DNA of 64,000 nt from Serratia liquefaciens (GCF_027594825.1 NZ_CP088930.1:1674001-1738000), one strand, 5' to 3'; positions 44,481 through 54,709 are shown, counted from the stretch's first letter. Numbers and translations: made by a program. Notes: a model not told the origin generated them from the sequence alone.

Positions 44481-45230
44481 TCAATAGAACAAGTAGAAAT
44501 CGGTAATCAAACGGCGGAACGCTTCGGTGTAACTGCCATCAGCCAGCTTTATCGCCAGGCTTTGCGCCGCTTTTTCTTCCGTCGGTTGACGGGTCAGAGC
44601 CAGCAACACACGATGCAACGGCGTATCGGCGCGATCACTGACGTTCAGCCGTTGCGCAGTATGCCATCCACGGCGTTGTGCATTACTTTCAAAGGCCTCA
44701 CCAATATCATGCGGCAGCACTACGCAAAAAGTCCCCTGCGGGGCAATCAACCGTTCCGCACTTTCCAGCAAGGCGTCGTGGGTGAGCGTTTCGGTATAAC
44801 GCGCGTTATGGCGCGCCTGGTCCCGGCAGGCGACAGCCGGCTCAAAATATGGCGGGTTGCTGACGATCAGGTCGTATTGGCCAGCATGGTGCTGGGCATA
44901 ATGATGAATGTCCTGCGCATGCACCTGGATACGCTCAGGCCAAGGCGATTCCTGCGCGTTGTCACGCGCCTGTGCTGCGGCAGCCTCGTCCAGTTCCACT
45001 GCGTCAATTCGCACGTTTTCGGCGGAACGCTGCGCCAGCATCAGCGCGATCAGTCCGCTACCGCTGCCGATATCCAGCACGCGTTGCGCCTGCGCCAAGG
45101 GCGCCCATGCGCCGAGCAGCACGCCATCGGTGCCCACCTTCATTGCACAGCGATCGTGAGCAACAAAAAACTGCTTAAAGGTAAAACCACCGCGACGCGG
45201 GGTGAAATTTGCTTTCGATTGAGTACTCAC
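44481..45230 (-). CDS. trmN: tRNA1(Val) (adenine-N6)-methyltransferase TrmN6
   Basis: A 249-residue SAM-dependent methyltransferase (YfiC) that makes m6A37 in tRNA-Val. The start is a GTG at 45230 preceded by CAGGTGG, giving (M)STQSKANFTPRRGGFTFKQFF, which aligns with the E. coli N-terminus; the frame stays open much further upstream but without family resemblance. Motifs: HDRCAMKVGTDGVLLGAWAP, LDIGSGSGLIALMLAQ (SAM) and the catalytic VSNPPYF. It is divergent from srmB. Confidence 0.93.
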   Translation of the reverse strand: MSTQSKANFTPRRGGFTFKQFFVAHDRCAMKVGTDGVLLGAWAPLAQAQRVLDIGSGSGLIALMLAQRSAENVRIDAVELDEAAAAQARDNAQESPWPERIQVHAQDIHHYAQHHAGQYDLIVSNPPYFEPAVACRDQARHNARYTETLTHDALLESAERLIAPQGTFCVVLPHDIGEAFESNAQRRGWHTAQRLNVSDRADTPLHRVLLALTRQPTEEKAAQSLAIKLADGSYTEAFRRLITDFYLFY

Positions 45231-45362
45231 AATAACCACCTGAAGACAAAACTGGCGTAGCATAAGGCAATCTGATTTTTGGGAAAAGAGATGCTTTCCG
45301 CTTAAATAGGTGAAGAACGCGGCCAACCCGTCTATAATCGGCGCCCCAAGTAGAGGTAGACC

Positions 45363-46688
45363 ATGACAGTAACCAATTTTTCCGAACTCGAACTCGATGA
45401 ACGCCTGATAAACGCCCTGCGCGATAAAGGCTACGAACGCCCAACCGCCATTCAAGCCGAGGCGATCCCGCCTGCGATGGATGGGCGCGACGTATTGGGT
45501 TCGGCGCCAACCGGCACCGGCAAGACCGCGGCATTTTTGCTGCCGGTATTGCAACATCTGCTCGACTTCCCACGTAAGAAGTCCGGCCCACCGCGCGTAC
45601 TGATCCTGACGCCAACGCGCGAGCTGGCGATGCAGGTAGCCGATCAGGCTCGTGAACTGGCTGCTCATACTTCGCTGGATATCGCCACCATCACCGGCGG
45701 CGTCGCTTATATGAACCACGCGGAAGTCTTCAGTGAAAACCAGGACGTGGTGGTCGCGACCACCGGCCGCCTGCTGCAGTATATTAAAGAAGAAAACTTC
45801 GACTGCCGTGCGGTAGAGACGCTGATCCTCGATGAAGCCGACCGCATGCTCGACATGGGCTTCGCGCAGGACATCGAAACCATTTCCGCCGAGACCCGCT
45901 GGCGTAATCAGACCCTGCTGTTCTCTGCGACGCTGGAAGGCGATGCCATCCGCGAATTCGCCGAACGCATTCTGAAAGAACCGGTAGAGGTCGAAGCCGA
46001 TCCGTCACGCCGCGAACGTAAAAAAATCCTGCAATGGTACTACCGCGCCGATGACGTACAGCATAAAACCGCCCTGTTGGTGCACTTGCTGCAGCAACCT
46101 GACGTGCAGAAATCCGTGATATTCGTGCGCAAACGAGAGCGTGTGCATGAGTTGGCCGGCTGGCTGCGCGAGGCAGGCATCAACACCTGCTACCTCGAAG
46201 GCGAAATGGTGCAGGCCAAGCGCAACGAAGCGGTAAAACGCATGATGGACGGCCGTGTCAACGTGCTGGTCGCTACCGACGTTGCCGCCCGTGGTCTGGA
46301 TATCCTGGATATCACCCACGTGTTCAACTTCGACATGCCGCGCACCGCGGATACCTATTTGCACCGTATCGGCCGTACCGGTCGTGCCGGGCGAAAAGGC
46401 ACCGCAATTTCGTTGGTTGAAGCACACGACCACCTGCTGCTGGGCAAAGTGGGCCGTTATCTGAACGAGCCGCTGAAAGCACGCGTGATCGATGAGCTGC
46501 GTCCATCAACCAAAGTGCCAAGCGAAAAGAGCAACGGCAAGCCTTCGAAGAAGGTACTGGCCAAGCGCGCATCAGACAAAGAAAAGAACAAAGAAAAAGC
46601 CAAGGTGAAAGTACGTCATCGCGATGCGAAAAACGTAGGCAAACGCCGCCAGCCAAAGGCCAAGCCAGAGGACAGCGGCGCGAAATAA
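45363..46688 (+). CDS. srmB: ATP-dependent RNA helicase SrmB
   Basis: A 441-residue DEAD-box helicase that acts early in 50S ribosome assembly. Motif I is APTGTGKTAAFLLP, motif II is LDEADRMLDMG, motif III is FSATLEG and motif VI is HRIGRTGRAGRKG. The C-terminal 60 residues form a basic, Lys-rich tail (KEKNKEKAKVKVRHRD) that should bind RNA. AGAGGTAG precedes the ATG. It ends with a strong terminator. Confidence 0.97.
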   Translation: MTVTNFSELELDERLINALRDKGYERPTAIQAEAIPPAMDGRDVLGSAPTGTGKTAAFLLPVLQHLLDFPRKKSGPPRVLILTPTRELAMQVADQARELAAHTSLDIATITGGVAYMNHAEVFSENQDVVVATTGRLLQYIKEENFDCRAVETLILDEADRMLDMGFAQDIETISAETRWRNQTLLFSATLEGDAIREFAERILKEPVEVEADPSRRERKKILQWYYRADDVQHKTALLVHLLQQPDVQKSVIFVRKRERVHELAGWLREAGINTCYLEGEMVQAKRNEAVKRMMDGRVNVLVATDVAARGLDILDITHVFNFDMPRTADTYLHRIGRTGRAGRKGTAISLVEAHDHLLLGKVGRYLNEPLKARVIDELRPSTKVPSEKSNGKPSKKVLAKRASDKEKNKEKAKVKVRHRDAKNVGKRRQPKAKPEDSGAK

Positions 46689-46707
46689 TACCGCCGCAGT
46701 GAATAAA

Positions 46708-46738
46708 AACCGCCTCTCTTTCTGCAGGCGGTTTTTTT
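46708..46738 (+). terminator. srmB terminator
   Basis: AACCGCC and GGCGGTT form the stem around a 12-base loop, followed by an uninterrupted T-run of seven. Confidence 0.88.
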
Positions 46739-46746
46739 ATGCCCCG

Positions 46747-47502
46747 TTACTGCTGTCCGTATTGCGCCGCCTGTTGATGGGCTTTCAGCCAGGCGTTCAA
46801 TTGACGATAGCGATCGCGCATTTCTTCATTTTGCAATGCCGTCGGCGTCTGCGATAAATAGAACTGGAAGGCCACGCCTTGCTGATTGCGGGCTTTGGCG
46901 TCTGCCCCCGCCTGCAACAGCATCAGCGCCAACTGCGGCGCATTGATTTTTGCCGCCAGGTGCAAAGGCGTATCCCCCAGCCGATCGCTCAGCGTGACAT
47001 CGGCACCGGACACCAACAGCAACCGCACTTGCTCTTCCCGCCCCGCCAACACCGCCGCTGCCAGCGGTGTAGCGCCAGTCACCGCATTGCGCGGATTCAT
47101 CGGCACCCCGTGTGCCAACAACAATCGCAGATACTGCGGGTCCTGCACCGCAGCGGCGGTATGCAACGCACTGTTGCCATCCAGGCCCGGAGTGGTCGCA
47201 TCGGCGCCCAACGCCAGCAGCGAGCTTAGGCTTTGCGGTTGCTGCGACAGTATGGCCCATTGCAGCAAAGTGACCTGACGGTCCCCCTGTTCATGCAGGC
47301 GCGTCTGAGTTGCCTGCTCGGTAATCCCGTTGGTGTCACCACGCGCCACCGCCTGAGCCAGTGCCAGATTGCCGCGCCCGTTAAACGGAGAAATTTCCTG
47401 ACTCATCTGTTGTTCCTTAGCCATCATCAGCAAACCGGCGATAGCGATTACCGCCAGCGTGGCGATCATTAACGTCTGCCATAGGCGCCGCCGTTCAGGC
47501 AT
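46747..47502 (-). CDS. phlB: PhlB-like ankyrin-repeat partner of phospholipase A
   Basis: A 251-residue protein with an N-terminal membrane helix (LMIATLAVIAIAGLLMM, about residues 11-27), then four or so ankyrin repeats (for example LLQWAILSQQPQSLSSLLAL, NSALHTAAAVQDPQYLRLLL, DTPLHLAAKINAPQLALMLL). In Serratia liquefaciens PhlB is the second gene of phlAB and neutralises or modulates the toxic phospholipase inside the producing cell; the same arrangement is seen here, with an 8-base overlap with phlA. The membrane helix predicts anchoring with the repeats in the periplasm. Confidence 0.85.
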   Translation of the reverse strand: MPERRRLWQTLMIATLAVIAIAGLLMMAKEQQMSQEISPFNGRGNLALAQAVARGDTNGITEQATQTRLHEQGDRQVTLLQWAILSQQPQSLSSLLALGADATTPGLDGNSALHTAAAVQDPQYLRLLLAHGVPMNPRNAVTGATPLAAAVLAGREEQVRLLLVSGADVTLSDRLGDTPLHLAAKINAPQLALMLLQAGADAKARNQQGVAFQFYLSQTPTALQNEEMRDRYRQLNAWLKAHQQAAQYGQQ

Positions 47503-48457
47503 TGGCCTTCGCCTCCCATGGCTTTTGCTCCGCCATCGAACTGATCACCTTATCAATCCCGTGAGCCGTCAGGCTGCGATCCAGGTGTTTGCTCGGGCGC
47601 CAGTCGTCAATGCCGCTCAGGGTGTCGTTATTGGCCAGCGTGATTTTATGCCCGATGGCATCCGGGATCAGCGAAGTGGATTCCTGCGTTCCGGTCAGCA
47701 TGTCGTATTGCTCGCTGTAACGGCGGATACCCCCGGCTTGTGCATCCTGCTTCGCCGCTGCCGGATCGATCCCCATACGATTCAGCGTATAGTCGGAAAC
47801 CCCCGCAGCGTTAAAAGTCACCGCCACCGTGCCCGTCGCCAGCGCTGCCGTAGCCGCCAGACCGCCGCCAAGCGAATGACCGGCGATCACCAGCGCATCA
47901 CCAAAGGCTGCCTTGGCGCTTTTCGCAAGGGATACCGCCTGATTGTACTGCACATCGTCATAGCCGGTCGCCTGGCGCACGTTGCTCAACCAGTCGCGCA
48001 TATCATTGGTGCCGGCGAAGGCCAACACATACTGCTGATTATCCGTGTAAATCCCGGCCTGAAAACCCGATGCCGCATCCTGCAGACTAGCAGGGTCAAT
48101 GCCGGCACCCAGCAAGGCGTCGGCGCTCAACCGGTTGAAACCTTCGACTCCATGACTACCGGTGCTGTAAACGTCTTTAGCCAGTAACGCCAGCGTATAG
48201 TCCCCCTTCTGTGGCTGCTGCCCGCGCGTCACGCCCTGGTTCGCCGCCGCCGGCGCGGCTGCCGACATCTCGCTGACCAGCGTGTTCAGCAGGCTCTGGG
48301 CGTTCAGGCTGTTTTGGGAAAGCGTGGCCACCGGGGCCTTTGTTGCAGAAGCTTCTACAGGCGGCGCGGAACGCAACGGTTCTGGTTGCGTACGCACCAT
48401 CGGGGGCTGAATGGCTGCTGGGGCGATCGCAGAGGTAAAACTCAAAGACATACTCAT
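47495..48457 (-). CDS. phlA: extracellular phospholipase A1
   Basis: A 320-residue lipase-fold enzyme. The nucleophile elbow is VIAGHSLGGGLAA (Ser about 195), preceded by a conserved FAGTNDMRDWLSNV segment. No Sec signal is present; the N-terminal 60 residues are Ser/Ala/Pro-rich, in keeping with Serratia PhlA and Yersinia YplA, which leave through the flagellar export apparatus. It hydrolyses phospholipids of host or competitor membranes. It is transcribed with phlB. The E. coli layout has no such gene between srmB and grcA, so this is Serratia-lineage content. Confidence 0.88.
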   Translation of the reverse strand: MSMSLSFTSAIAPAAIQPPMVRTQPEPLRSAPPVEASATKAPVATLSQNSLNAQSLLNTLVSEMSAAAPAAANQGVTRGQQPQKGDYTLALLAKDVYSTGSHGVEGFNRLSADALLGAGIDPASLQDAASGFQAGIYTDNQQYVLAFAGTNDMRDWLSNVRQATGYDDVQYNQAVSLAKSAKAAFGDALVIAGHSLGGGLAATAALATGTVAVTFNAAGVSDYTLNRMGIDPAAAKQDAQAGGIRRYSEQYDMLTGTQESTSLIPDAIGHKITLANNDTLSGIDDWRPSKHLDRSLTAHGIDKVISSMAEQKPWEAKANA

Positions 48458-48603
48458 GCCGACTCCTTGTCGATAGACTTATCAATGCCGCACCTCATTG
48501 GGTGCTGATGTAGCTATCGGCAGGTCGGAGCAGTTCTGTAATGAGAAGGATTATCTTTGCGAGGAATGTGATCCGGATTCACTTTCTGGCCGTTGCGGCC
48601 AGA

Positions 48604-48630
48604 AAAAAGGGAGCCGAAGCTCCCTTTTTA
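48604..48630. terminator. hairpin terminator downstream of grcA
   Basis: AAAAAGGGAGC / GCTCCCTTTTT stem with a small CGAA loop. It has T-runs on both strands, so it can serve grcA on the minus strand. Confidence 0.85.
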
Positions 48631-48643
48631 AGCGTGCGAAGAA

Positions 48644-49027
48644 TTACAGGCTTTCGGTAAAGGTACGTGTAATCACGTCACGCTGCTGTTCTGGCGTCAG
48701 CGAGTTGAAACGCACCGCATAGCCCGACACGCGGATAGTCAGCTGCGGGTATTTTTCCGGATGCTTAACTGCATCTTCCAGCGTTTCGCGACGCAGCACG
48801 TTTACGTTCAGGTGCTGACCACCTTCAACGCGAACGGTCGATTGCATTTCCAACGGCACTTCGCGATATTCGATCTGGCCCAGTTCGCTGACCGGTACCA
48901 CCTGATCTTCCGCATAGTTGGCTTTAGCGCAAACGCAGCGGGCTTCTGATGTTTCGTCGTCCAGCAGCCAGAAAGAGTTCACCAGCGCCTGGTCGTTCGC
49001 TTTAGTGATTTGAATACCAGTAATCAT
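48644..49027 (-). CDS. grcA: autonomous glycyl radical cofactor GrcA
   Basis: A 127-residue protein (YfiD) that replaces the oxygen-damaged C-terminus of pyruvate formate-lyase. The start [20 protein letters not shown] matches the family. The glycyl radical site lies in [17 protein letters not shown] near the C-terminus. Six in-frame codons further upstream are open but have no ribosome-binding site. It is expected to be induced anaerobically, and an Fnr-like site lies upstream. Confidence 0.97.
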   Translation of the reverse strand: MITGIQITKANDQALVNSFWLLDDETSEARCVCAKANYAEDQVVPVSELGQIEYREVPLEMQSTVRVEGGQHLNVNVLRRETLEDAVKHPEKYPQLTIRVSGYAVRFNSLTPEQQRDVITRTFTESL

Positions 49028-49045
49028 TTTGTTGCCTCCGTACAA

Positions 49046-49372
49046 GGGCGAAAAATTCTACTTCGAAAAAAACCCAATGTTGGTTTCGGCCATTTGGTAA
49101 AACCATTGTTGTCTTGTTGTTCTGTATACCAGTCTGGCTGGGGCAATTCTTTGATTAAAGTCAATTTTTGCGGGGTGGCCTCATGGCGTGAATGGGCAAG
49201 TTTATGTTTTATGTCAATTTTCCCCGTAGAACACATCGCAATTATTTTTGTAAATTTTAAAAAATATTTGCATGCAGGGCTGCGGTGGAAAAAGAAAAGC
49301 GGGTTTCGCTGCGTGGCACTAAACGGTAAGCTATGCCCAGTGAATTGTTAACGAAAACAAAGGAGAGCGTTT
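49046..49372. other. grcA-ung intergenic region with an Fnr-like site
   Basis: Divergent promoter region of 327 bases. At 49151-49164 TTGATTAAAGTCAA is one mismatch from the Fnr site TTGAT-N4-ATCAA, about 125 bases from the grcA start. This is consistent with the known Fnr/ArcA control of grcA in E. coli. No further genes or repeats are evident. Confidence 0.55.
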
Positions 49373-50056
49373 ATGTCCACCTCCCTAACCTGGCATGATG
49401 TTATCGGCAAGGAGAAAGAGCAGCCCTATTTTCATGAAACGCTTGCCTTTGTTGCCGCTGAACGCCAGGCCGGTAAGACCATTTATCCACCGCAAAAAGA
49501 CGTGTTCAACGCCTTTCGTTATACCGAGCTGGCGGATGTGAAGGTGGTGATCCTCGGTCAGGATCCCTATCACGGCCCAAATCAGGCCCACGGGCTGTCC
49601 TTCTCGGTGCTCCCTGGCGTGCCCGCCCCCCCTTCGCTGGTGAACATGTATAAGGAGCTGGCGACGGATATCCCGGGCTTTGAGCGCCCCAGCCATGGCT
49701 ACCTGCAAAGCTGGGCAGAACAGGGTGTGCTGTTGTTGAACACGGTATTGACCGTTGAAGGCGGCCAGGCGCACTCCCACGCCAAACTGGGCTGGGAAAC
49801 CTTTACCGACCGAGTGATCGCCGCGCTGAATGAAAACCGCGAAGGCATCGTGTTCCTGCTGTGGGGATCGCATGCGCAGAAAAAAGGCAACTTTATCGAT
49901 CGCAACCGCCACCACGTGTTGAAAGCGCCACATCCATCGCCGCTCTCCGCCCACCGTGGCTTCCTCGGCTGTCGCCACTTTTCGCAGACCAACCAACTGT
50001 TGGAACAGCAGGGGTTGGCGCCTATCGACTGGCTACCGCGACTGCCGCAGGCATAA
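49373..50056 (+). CDS. ung: uracil-DNA glycosylase
   Basis: A 227-residue base-excision repair enzyme. The water-activating motif [20 protein letters not shown] (Asp64) and the DNA-intercalation motif [11 protein letters not shown] are intact. AGGAG precedes the ATG. It is convergent with grpE, with a terminator in between. Confidence 0.98.
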   Translation: MSTSLTWHDVIGKEKEQPYFHETLAFVAAERQAGKTIYPPQKDVFNAFRYTELADVKVVILGQDPYHGPNQAHGLSFSVLPGVPAPPSLVNMYKELATDIPGFERPSHGYLQSWAEQGVLLLNTVLTVEGGQAHSHAKLGWETFTDRVIAALNENREGIVFLLWGSHAQKKGNFIDRNRHHVLKAPHPSPLSAHRGFLGCRHFSQTNQLLEQQGLAPIDWLPRLPQA

Positions 50057-50065
50057 CCCAGACGC

Positions 50066-50091
50066 AAAAAAGGCACCCGCAGGTGCCTTTT
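50066..50091. terminator. bidirectional terminator between ung and grpE
   Basis: AAAAAAGGCACC / GGTGCCTTTTCC stem with a 4-base loop. It has U-runs on either strand. Confidence 0.85.
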
Positions 50092-50107
50092 CCTTATTGA
50101 ATTCGGC

Positions 50108-50680
50108 TTAAGCCTTGGCTTTGGAAACCGCCACCATCGCCGGGCGCAGCAGGCGACCATTCAGCGTATAGCCTTTCTGCATCACCATCATGACGTGGTT
50201 CGGCTGGTGATCGGCAGACTCCATCAGGCTCATTGCCTGGTGCACATCCGGATTGAACGGCACGTTAATGTCGCCAACGATTTCGATCCCGTACTTGCGT
50301 ACGACGTCCTGCAGGGACTTCAGCGTCAGCTCGATGCCTTCAATCATCGCCGTCAGTTCCGGATTGTTTTTATCCGCCAGTTCCAGCGCGCGCTCCAGGT
50401 TATCAAGCACCGGCAGCAGATCACCGGAGAACTTCTCCAGCGCAAATTTGTGTGCTTTTTCGATATCCAGCTCAGTGCGGCGGCGGACATTTTCCATTTC
50501 CGCTTTGGCACGCAGCAGGCTGTCGCGTTCATGCTGCTGGGCTTGTGCAAGTTGAGCTTCCAGCTCAGCAATGCGCTCATCCCGCAGATCGACGCCCTCA
50601 GCCGCTTCCGGCAAGACTTCCTGCTGTTCCATTTCTTCCGAGACTTGCTCGTTTGGCGTCTTCTGTTCTTTACTACTCAT
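50108..50680 (-). CDS. grpE: nucleotide exchange factor GrpE
   Basis: A 190-residue co-chaperone that releases ADP from DnaK. The acidic N-terminal tail is followed by a long coiled coil (from about residue 38) and the compact C-terminal beta domain ending [21 protein letters not shown] sigma-32 promoter lies upstream. Confidence 0.97.
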   Translation of the reverse strand: MSSKEQKTPNEQVSEEMEQQEVLPEAAEGVDLRDERIAELEAQLAQAQQHERDSLLRAKAEMENVRRRTELDIEKAHKFALEKFSGDLLPVLDNLERALELADKNNPELTAMIEGIELTLKSLQDVVRKYGIEIVGDINVPFNPDVHQAMSLMESADHQPNHVMMVMQKGYTLNGRLLRPAMVAVSKAKA

Positions 50681-50721
50681 GAATATCTCCGCGTTTTAGC
50701 ATTAATCTCGCAACTTGGCTT

Positions 50722-50750
50722 ATTATGGGGATCAAAACCGGGGTTTCAAG
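50722..50750 (-). promoter_or_regulatory. sigma-32 heat-shock promoter of grpE
   Basis: On the minus strand CTTGAAA (50750-50744) is followed after 13 bases by CCCCATAAT (50730-50722), matching the sigma-32 consensus. The start site would fall about 35 bases before the grpE ATG. Confidence 0.82.
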
Positions 50751-50804
50751 TCAACCGGTCACAATGTGGGGCATAAACTGGTCCCGGTGAGGAAAATCAC
50801 AACA

Positions 50805-51683
50805 ATGAATAAAAAATTCGCCTGTATTGGCATTGTTGGCCACCCGCGTCACCCTTCGGCGCTGGCAACGCATGAGATGTTGTTTCACTGGTTAGTCGCC
50901 CGAGGCTATTCAGTGATGATTGAACGCCAAATCGCTCAGGATTTGGGGCTAAAAGATGCGGTGACCGGCAGCCTGGCGGATATTGGTCAAAAGGCCGACC
51001 TGGCGGTAGTGGTCGGCGGCGACGGCAATATGCTCGGCGCTGCACGCGTTCTGGCCCGCTACGACATCAAAGTGATCGGTGTTAACCGCGGCAATCTCGG
51101 CTTCCTGACCGATCTCGATCCCGACAACGCACTGCAGCAACTGGCCGACGTGCTGGAGGGCGAATACATCGATGAACAGCGCTTCCTGCTGGAAACCATC
51201 GTGCACAAAGAGAACCAACAGTGCCGCATCAGCACCGCCATCAACGAAGTGGTGCTGCACCCCGGTAAAGTGGCGCACATGATCGAGTTCGAAGTGTATA
51301 TCGACGATCGCTTCGCCTTCTCGCAACGCTCTGACGGTCTGATTATCGCTACCCCGACCGGTTCGACCGCCTACTCGCTTTCTGCCGGCGGCCCGATCCT
51401 GACGCCATCGCTGGAAGCCATCGCGCTGGTGCCGATGTTCCCGCATACCCTCTCGGCCCGTCCGTTGGTGATCAACGGCAACAGCACCATTCGGCTGAAA
51501 TTTTCGCAGATCGGTAGCGATCTGGAAATCAGCTGCGACAGCCAGATCGCGCTGCCTATCCAGGAAGGAGAGGAAGTATTGATACGCCGCAGTGATTTCC
51601 ATTTGAATCTTATTCATCCAAAGGACTACAGCTATTTCAACACGTTAAGTACCAAGCTGGGCTGGTCTAAAAAATTGTTCTAA
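50805..51683 (+). CDS. nadK: NAD kinase
   Basis: A 292-residue kinase that makes NADP+ from NAD+ and ATP. The start [20 protein letters not shown] gives exactly the E. coli length; a 30-codon in-frame extension upstream is ignored. The catalytic [13 protein letters not shown] and the conserved [16 protein letters not shown] are intact. It is divergent from grpE and followed by recN. Confidence 0.97.
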   Translation: MNKKFACIGIVGHPRHPSALATHEMLFHWLVARGYSVMIERQIAQDLGLKDAVTGSLADIGQKADLAVVVGGDGNMLGAARVLARYDIKVIGVNRGNLGFLTDLDPDNALQQLADVLEGEYIDEQRFLLETIVHKENQQCRISTAINEVVLHPGKVAHMIEFEVYIDDRFAFSQRSDGLIIATPTGSTAYSLSAGGPILTPSLEAIALVPMFPHTLSARPLVINGNSTIRLKFSQIGSDLEISCDSQIALPIQEGEEVLIRRSDFHLNLIHPKDYSYFNTLSTKLGWSKKLF

Positions 51684-51701
51684 AAATATCGCCAGCCCCT
51701 T

Positions 51702-51759
51702 TACTGTATATAAAACCAGTTTATACTGTATGAAACTACAGTTATGTGTTTATACACAG
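51702..51759 (+). promoter_or_regulatory. LexA (SOS) boxes upstream of recN
   Basis: Two clear boxes: TACTGTATATAAAACCAG at 51702-51719 (CTGT-N8-CCAG) and TACTGTATGAAACTACAG at 51724-51741 (CTGT-N8-ACAG). A weaker third (ATGT-N8-ACAG) ends at 51759, just before the recN ribosome-binding site. E. coli recN also has more than one LexA site. Confidence 0.85.
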
Positions 51760-51769
51760 GAAGGTTCCC

Positions 51770-53431
51770 ATGCTGGCGCAATTGACCATCAGCAATTTTG
51801 CTATCGTTCGTGAGTTGGAAATTGATTTTCAACCGGGTATGACGGCGATTACCGGTGAAACCGGTGCCGGTAAATCTATCGCCATCGACGCGCTGGGGCT
51901 GTGCCTCGGCAACCGCGCCGACGGTAACGTCGTCCGGCTGGGAGCCGCCCGTGCCGATATCTGCGCCCGTTTTTCACTGGCAGATACCCCTTCTGCACGC
52001 CAATGGCTCGAGCAGAATCATCTGGACGACAGCAATGAGTGCCTGCTGCGCCGGGTCATCAACGCAGACGGCCGCTCGCGCGGCTTTATCAACGGCACTT
52101 CCGTGCCGCTTTCGCAACTGCGCGAACTCGGTCAGTTGCTGATTCAAATCCACGGTCAGCATGCCCACCAGTTGCTGCTCAAGCCCGATCACCAGAAACA
52201 GCTGCTCGACGCCTATGCCGACGAACCAGCCCTGCTGGCGCAGATGCAACAGGCTTATCAGCGCTGGCACCAAAGCTGTCGCGAACTGGCCCATCATCAG
52301 CAACAGTCCATCGAGCGCGACGCACGTCAACAGCTGCTGCAGTACCAATTGAAAGAGCTGAACGACTTTGCGCCCGTGGCCGGCGAGTTCGAACAAATAG
52401 ATTCGGAGTTCAAACGCCTGGCCAACAGCGGCCAACTGCTGACCATCAGCCAGCAGACCCTACAATTGCTGGCCGACGATGAAGAAAACAATATGCTGAG
52501 CCAGCTATACACCGCCAAACACCTGCTGGTTGAGCTGGTCGGCATAGATGAGAAACTCAGCGGCCTGCTGGACATGCTGGAAGAGGCGTCGATCCAAATC
52601 AGTGAGGCCAGCGACGAACTGCGTCACTATGCCGATCGCATGGATCTGGACCCCAACCGCCTGCAAGAACTTGAACAGCGTCTTTCGCGCCAAATTAACC
52701 TGGCGCGGAAACATCACGTTGCGCCAGAGGAACTGCCTCAGCTGCACCAACAGATGCTCGATGAGCAGCAGTTGCTGTCGCAGCAAGAGAACGACCACGA
52801 ACACCTTAACGAGGCGGTCACTCTGCATCATCAGCAAGCGCTGCTGTTAGCGGAACAATTGCACCAGAAGCGCCAGCACTACGCCGCAGAACTGACCACG
52901 TTGATTACCGACAGCATGCAGGCCCTCTCCATGCCGCACGGCAAATTCAATATCGACGTTCGCTTCGAGCCGCAGCATTTGAGCGCTGAAGGGGCCAGCC
53001 GCACCGAATTCTGTGTGTCCACCAACCCGGGCCAACCGCTGCAAGCGCTGGCGAAAGTGGCTTCCGGCGGCGAACTGTCCCGCATTGCGCTGGCCATCCA
53101 GGTGATCACCGCACGCAAGATGGAAACCCCGGCGCTGATTTTCGACGAAGTGGACGTCGGCATCAGCGGCCCAACGGCCGCCATTGTTGGTCGCCTGTTA
53201 CGTCAACTTGGAGAATCTACCCAAGTCATGTGCGTCACCCACCTTCCGCAGGTTGCCGGTTGTGGGCATCAACACCTGTTTGTCAGCAAGCAGACTGACG
53301 GCACGGAAACCGAAACGCAGATGTCACCGTTGGATAAACGTGCTCGTTTGCAAGAATTGGCGCGCCTTCTTGGCGGCAGCGAAGTCACCCGAAACACCCT
53401 GGCGAACGCAAAAGAACTGCTTGCTGCATAG
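51770..53431 (+). CDS. recN: DNA repair protein RecN
   Basis: A 553-residue SMC-like ATPase for double-strand break repair. The Walker A motif [19 protein letters not shown] is near the N-terminus. Long coiled coils occupy the middle (about 150-370), and the signature [15 protein letters not shown] and Walker [13 protein letters not shown] lie in the C-terminal part. The ATG after AAGGTTCCC gives the E. coli length; an earlier in-frame start lies inside the LexA region. Confidence 0.97.
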   Translation: MLAQLTISNFAIVRELEIDFQPGMTAITGETGAGKSIAIDALGLCLGNRADGNVVRLGAARADICARFSLADTPSARQWLEQNHLDDSNECLLRRVINADGRSRGFINGTSVPLSQLRELGQLLIQIHGQHAHQLLLKPDHQKQLLDAYADEPALLAQMQQAYQRWHQSCRELAHHQQQSIERDARQQLLQYQLKELNDFAPVAGEFEQIDSEFKRLANSGQLLTISQQTLQLLADDEENNMLSQLYTAKHLLVELVGIDEKLSGLLDMLEEASIQISEASDELRHYADRMDLDPNRLQELEQRLSRQINLARKHHVAPEELPQLHQQMLDEQQLLSQQENDHEHLNEAVTLHHQQALLLAEQLHQKRQHYAAELTTLITDSMQALSMPHGKFNIDVRFEPQHLSAEGASRTEFCVSTNPGQPLQALAKVASGGELSRIALAIQVITARKMETPALIFDEVDVGISGPTAAIVGRLLRQLGESTQVMCVTHLPQVAGCGHQHLFVSKQTDGTETETQMSPLDKRARLQELARLLGGSEVTRNTLANAKELLAA

Positions 53432-53544
53432 AAAAGCTCAACTTTTTTACTTTCCTGAGGTCATATTGGGGCCCTGTAAAGGTTTCCAACTGCTGCAAGG
53501 TCTATTATCATCGGCATCCTATGCCCTAAAGGAATGTGATTACT

Positions 53545-53883
53545 ATGCGCTGTAAAACGCTGACTGCCGCCGCTGTGGTTCTTGTGATGCTGACTGCAGG
53601 CTGTTCTACTTTTGAGAAGGTGGTTTACCGGCCTGACATCAACCAAGGGAACTACCTGACGTCAACCGACGTAGCTAAAATCCAAAAAGGTATGACCCAG
53701 CAACAGGTCGCTTATACATTGGGAACCCCAATGCTGCAGGATCCGTTCGGTACTCAGACGTGGTTTTATGTGTTCCGCCAGCAGCCGGGTCATGAAAATA
53801 TCACCCAGCAAACTCTGACGCTGACCTTTAACAGCGCTGGCGTATTGACGGATATTCAGAACAAGCCTGCGCTGACCAAGTAA
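53545..53883 (+). CDS. bamE: outer membrane assembly lipoprotein BamE
   Basis: A 112-residue lipoprotein (SmpA) of the BAM complex. The signal [20 protein letters not shown] ends in a lipobox with the acylated Cys. The mature domain ([44 protein letters not shown]) is nearly identical to that of E. coli. An in-frame GTG three codons earlier is possible. Confidence 0.97.
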   Translation: MRCKTLTAAAVVLVMLTAGCSTFEKVVYRPDINQGNYLTSTDVAKIQKGMTQQQVAYTLGTPMLQDPFGTQTWFYVFRQQPGHENITQQTLTLTFNSAGVLTDIQNKPALTK

Positions 53884-53976
53884 CCAGCACAGGAACTGTC
53901 GTCCGGCCCGTGAGGGACGAATCAGGTTCTTCATGACAGTAACAGGCTGCAACTCGGAAGATAAAATTCTGATAAA

Positions 53977-54006
53977 AATTAAGGCGCATTCAGCGCCTTA
54001 ATTTTT
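53977..54006. terminator. bidirectional terminator between bamE and rnfH
   Basis: AATTAAGGCGC / GCGCCTTAATT stem with loop ATTCA and a T6 tract on the plus strand; the minus-strand side has AAAAATT mirrored to a T-run. Confidence 0.85.
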
Positions 54007-54282
54007 TGCCTTCTCTGCCCGTTGACGGCGCAGCTCTTTGGGATCGGCAATCAATGGGCGATAGATTTCCACCCGGTCGCCATCGTTAAGCACATCGCCC
54101 AACTTGGCCGGTCGGCTATAAATGCCTACCTTGTTACTTTGCAAATCAATGTCACTGCGCAGTTCCAGCAATCCGGAGGCCACAATGGCCTGCTCAACGC
54201 TGCTGCCCTCTGCCAGTTTCACGTTGCGCAGATACTGACGCTCCGGCAAGGCGTAAACCACCTCAACCCGTATCTCAGACAC
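53998..54282 (-). CDS. rnfH: RnfH family ubiquitin-fold protein (RatB/PasI)
   Basis: A 94-residue beta-grasp protein. It begins [23 protein letters not shown] and contains [26 protein letters not shown], the family signature. It is co-transcribed with ratA (8-base overlap), the pair once described as a toxin-antitoxin locus. Its biochemical role is not settled. Confidence 0.93.
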   Translation of the reverse strand: MSEIRVEVVYALPERQYLRNVKLAEGSSVEQAIVASGLLELRSDIDLQSNKVGIYSRPAKLGDVLNDGDRVEIYRPLIADPKELRRQRAEKAKN

Positions 54283-54709
54283 TGTAAACCTCTTTCGCCC
54301 GCTGGGTGAATGCCTGCACCATATTACCGGCCAACTCTTTAAATACCTTGCCGAACGCCAACTCGATCAGTTTGTTGGTGAACTCAAAGTCCAGATGCAG
54401 CTCAACCTTACAGGCTTCCGGGCTGAGCGGCGTAAAGTGCCAGCCCCCCATCAACTTGCGGAACGGGCCGTCAACCAGTTGCATATTGATGCTCTGGTTA
54501 TCCAGCAGCGTATTGCGCGTGGTAAAAGTTTTGCTGATACCGGCTTTGGCAACGTCCACCGCGGCGGTCATTTCATTGTTGGACGCGTTAATCACCCTGC
54601 TACCGGTACAACCTGGCAGAAAATCGGGATAAGAATGAACATCGTTAACCAACTGATACATCTGCTCGGCGCTGAACGGCACTAACGCAGACCGACTGAT
54701 CTGGGGCAT
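54275..54709 (-). CDS. ratA: START-domain protein RatA (PasT)
   Basis: A 144-residue polyketide-cyclase/START-like protein. The start [20 protein letters not shown] matches E. coli RatA; an 18-codon extension upstream lacks similarity. Conserved segments are [33 protein letters not shown] and [19 protein letters not shown]. coli RatA was reported to block 70S assembly, while homologues are Coq10-like ubiquinone binders, so the physiological role is debated. Confidence 0.93.
   Translation of the reverse strand: MPQISRSALVPFSAEQMYQLVNDVHSYPDFLPGCTGSRVINASNNEMTAAVDVAKAGISKTFTTRNTLLDNQSINMQLVDGPFRKLMGGWHFTPLSPEACKVELHLDFEFTNKLIELAFGKVFKELAGNMVQAFTQRAKEVYSV

Noticed and set aside
45231..45719. 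Long upstream extension of TrmN
   Set aside because: It runs on the opposite strand of the srmB 5' coding region; the GTG at 45230 with CAGGTGG gives the normal length.
53998..54709. rnfH-ratA as a classical toxin-antitoxin system
   Set aside because: The pair is conserved core genome and the ratA toxin role is disputed by its Coq10-like fold, so it is annotated by family only.
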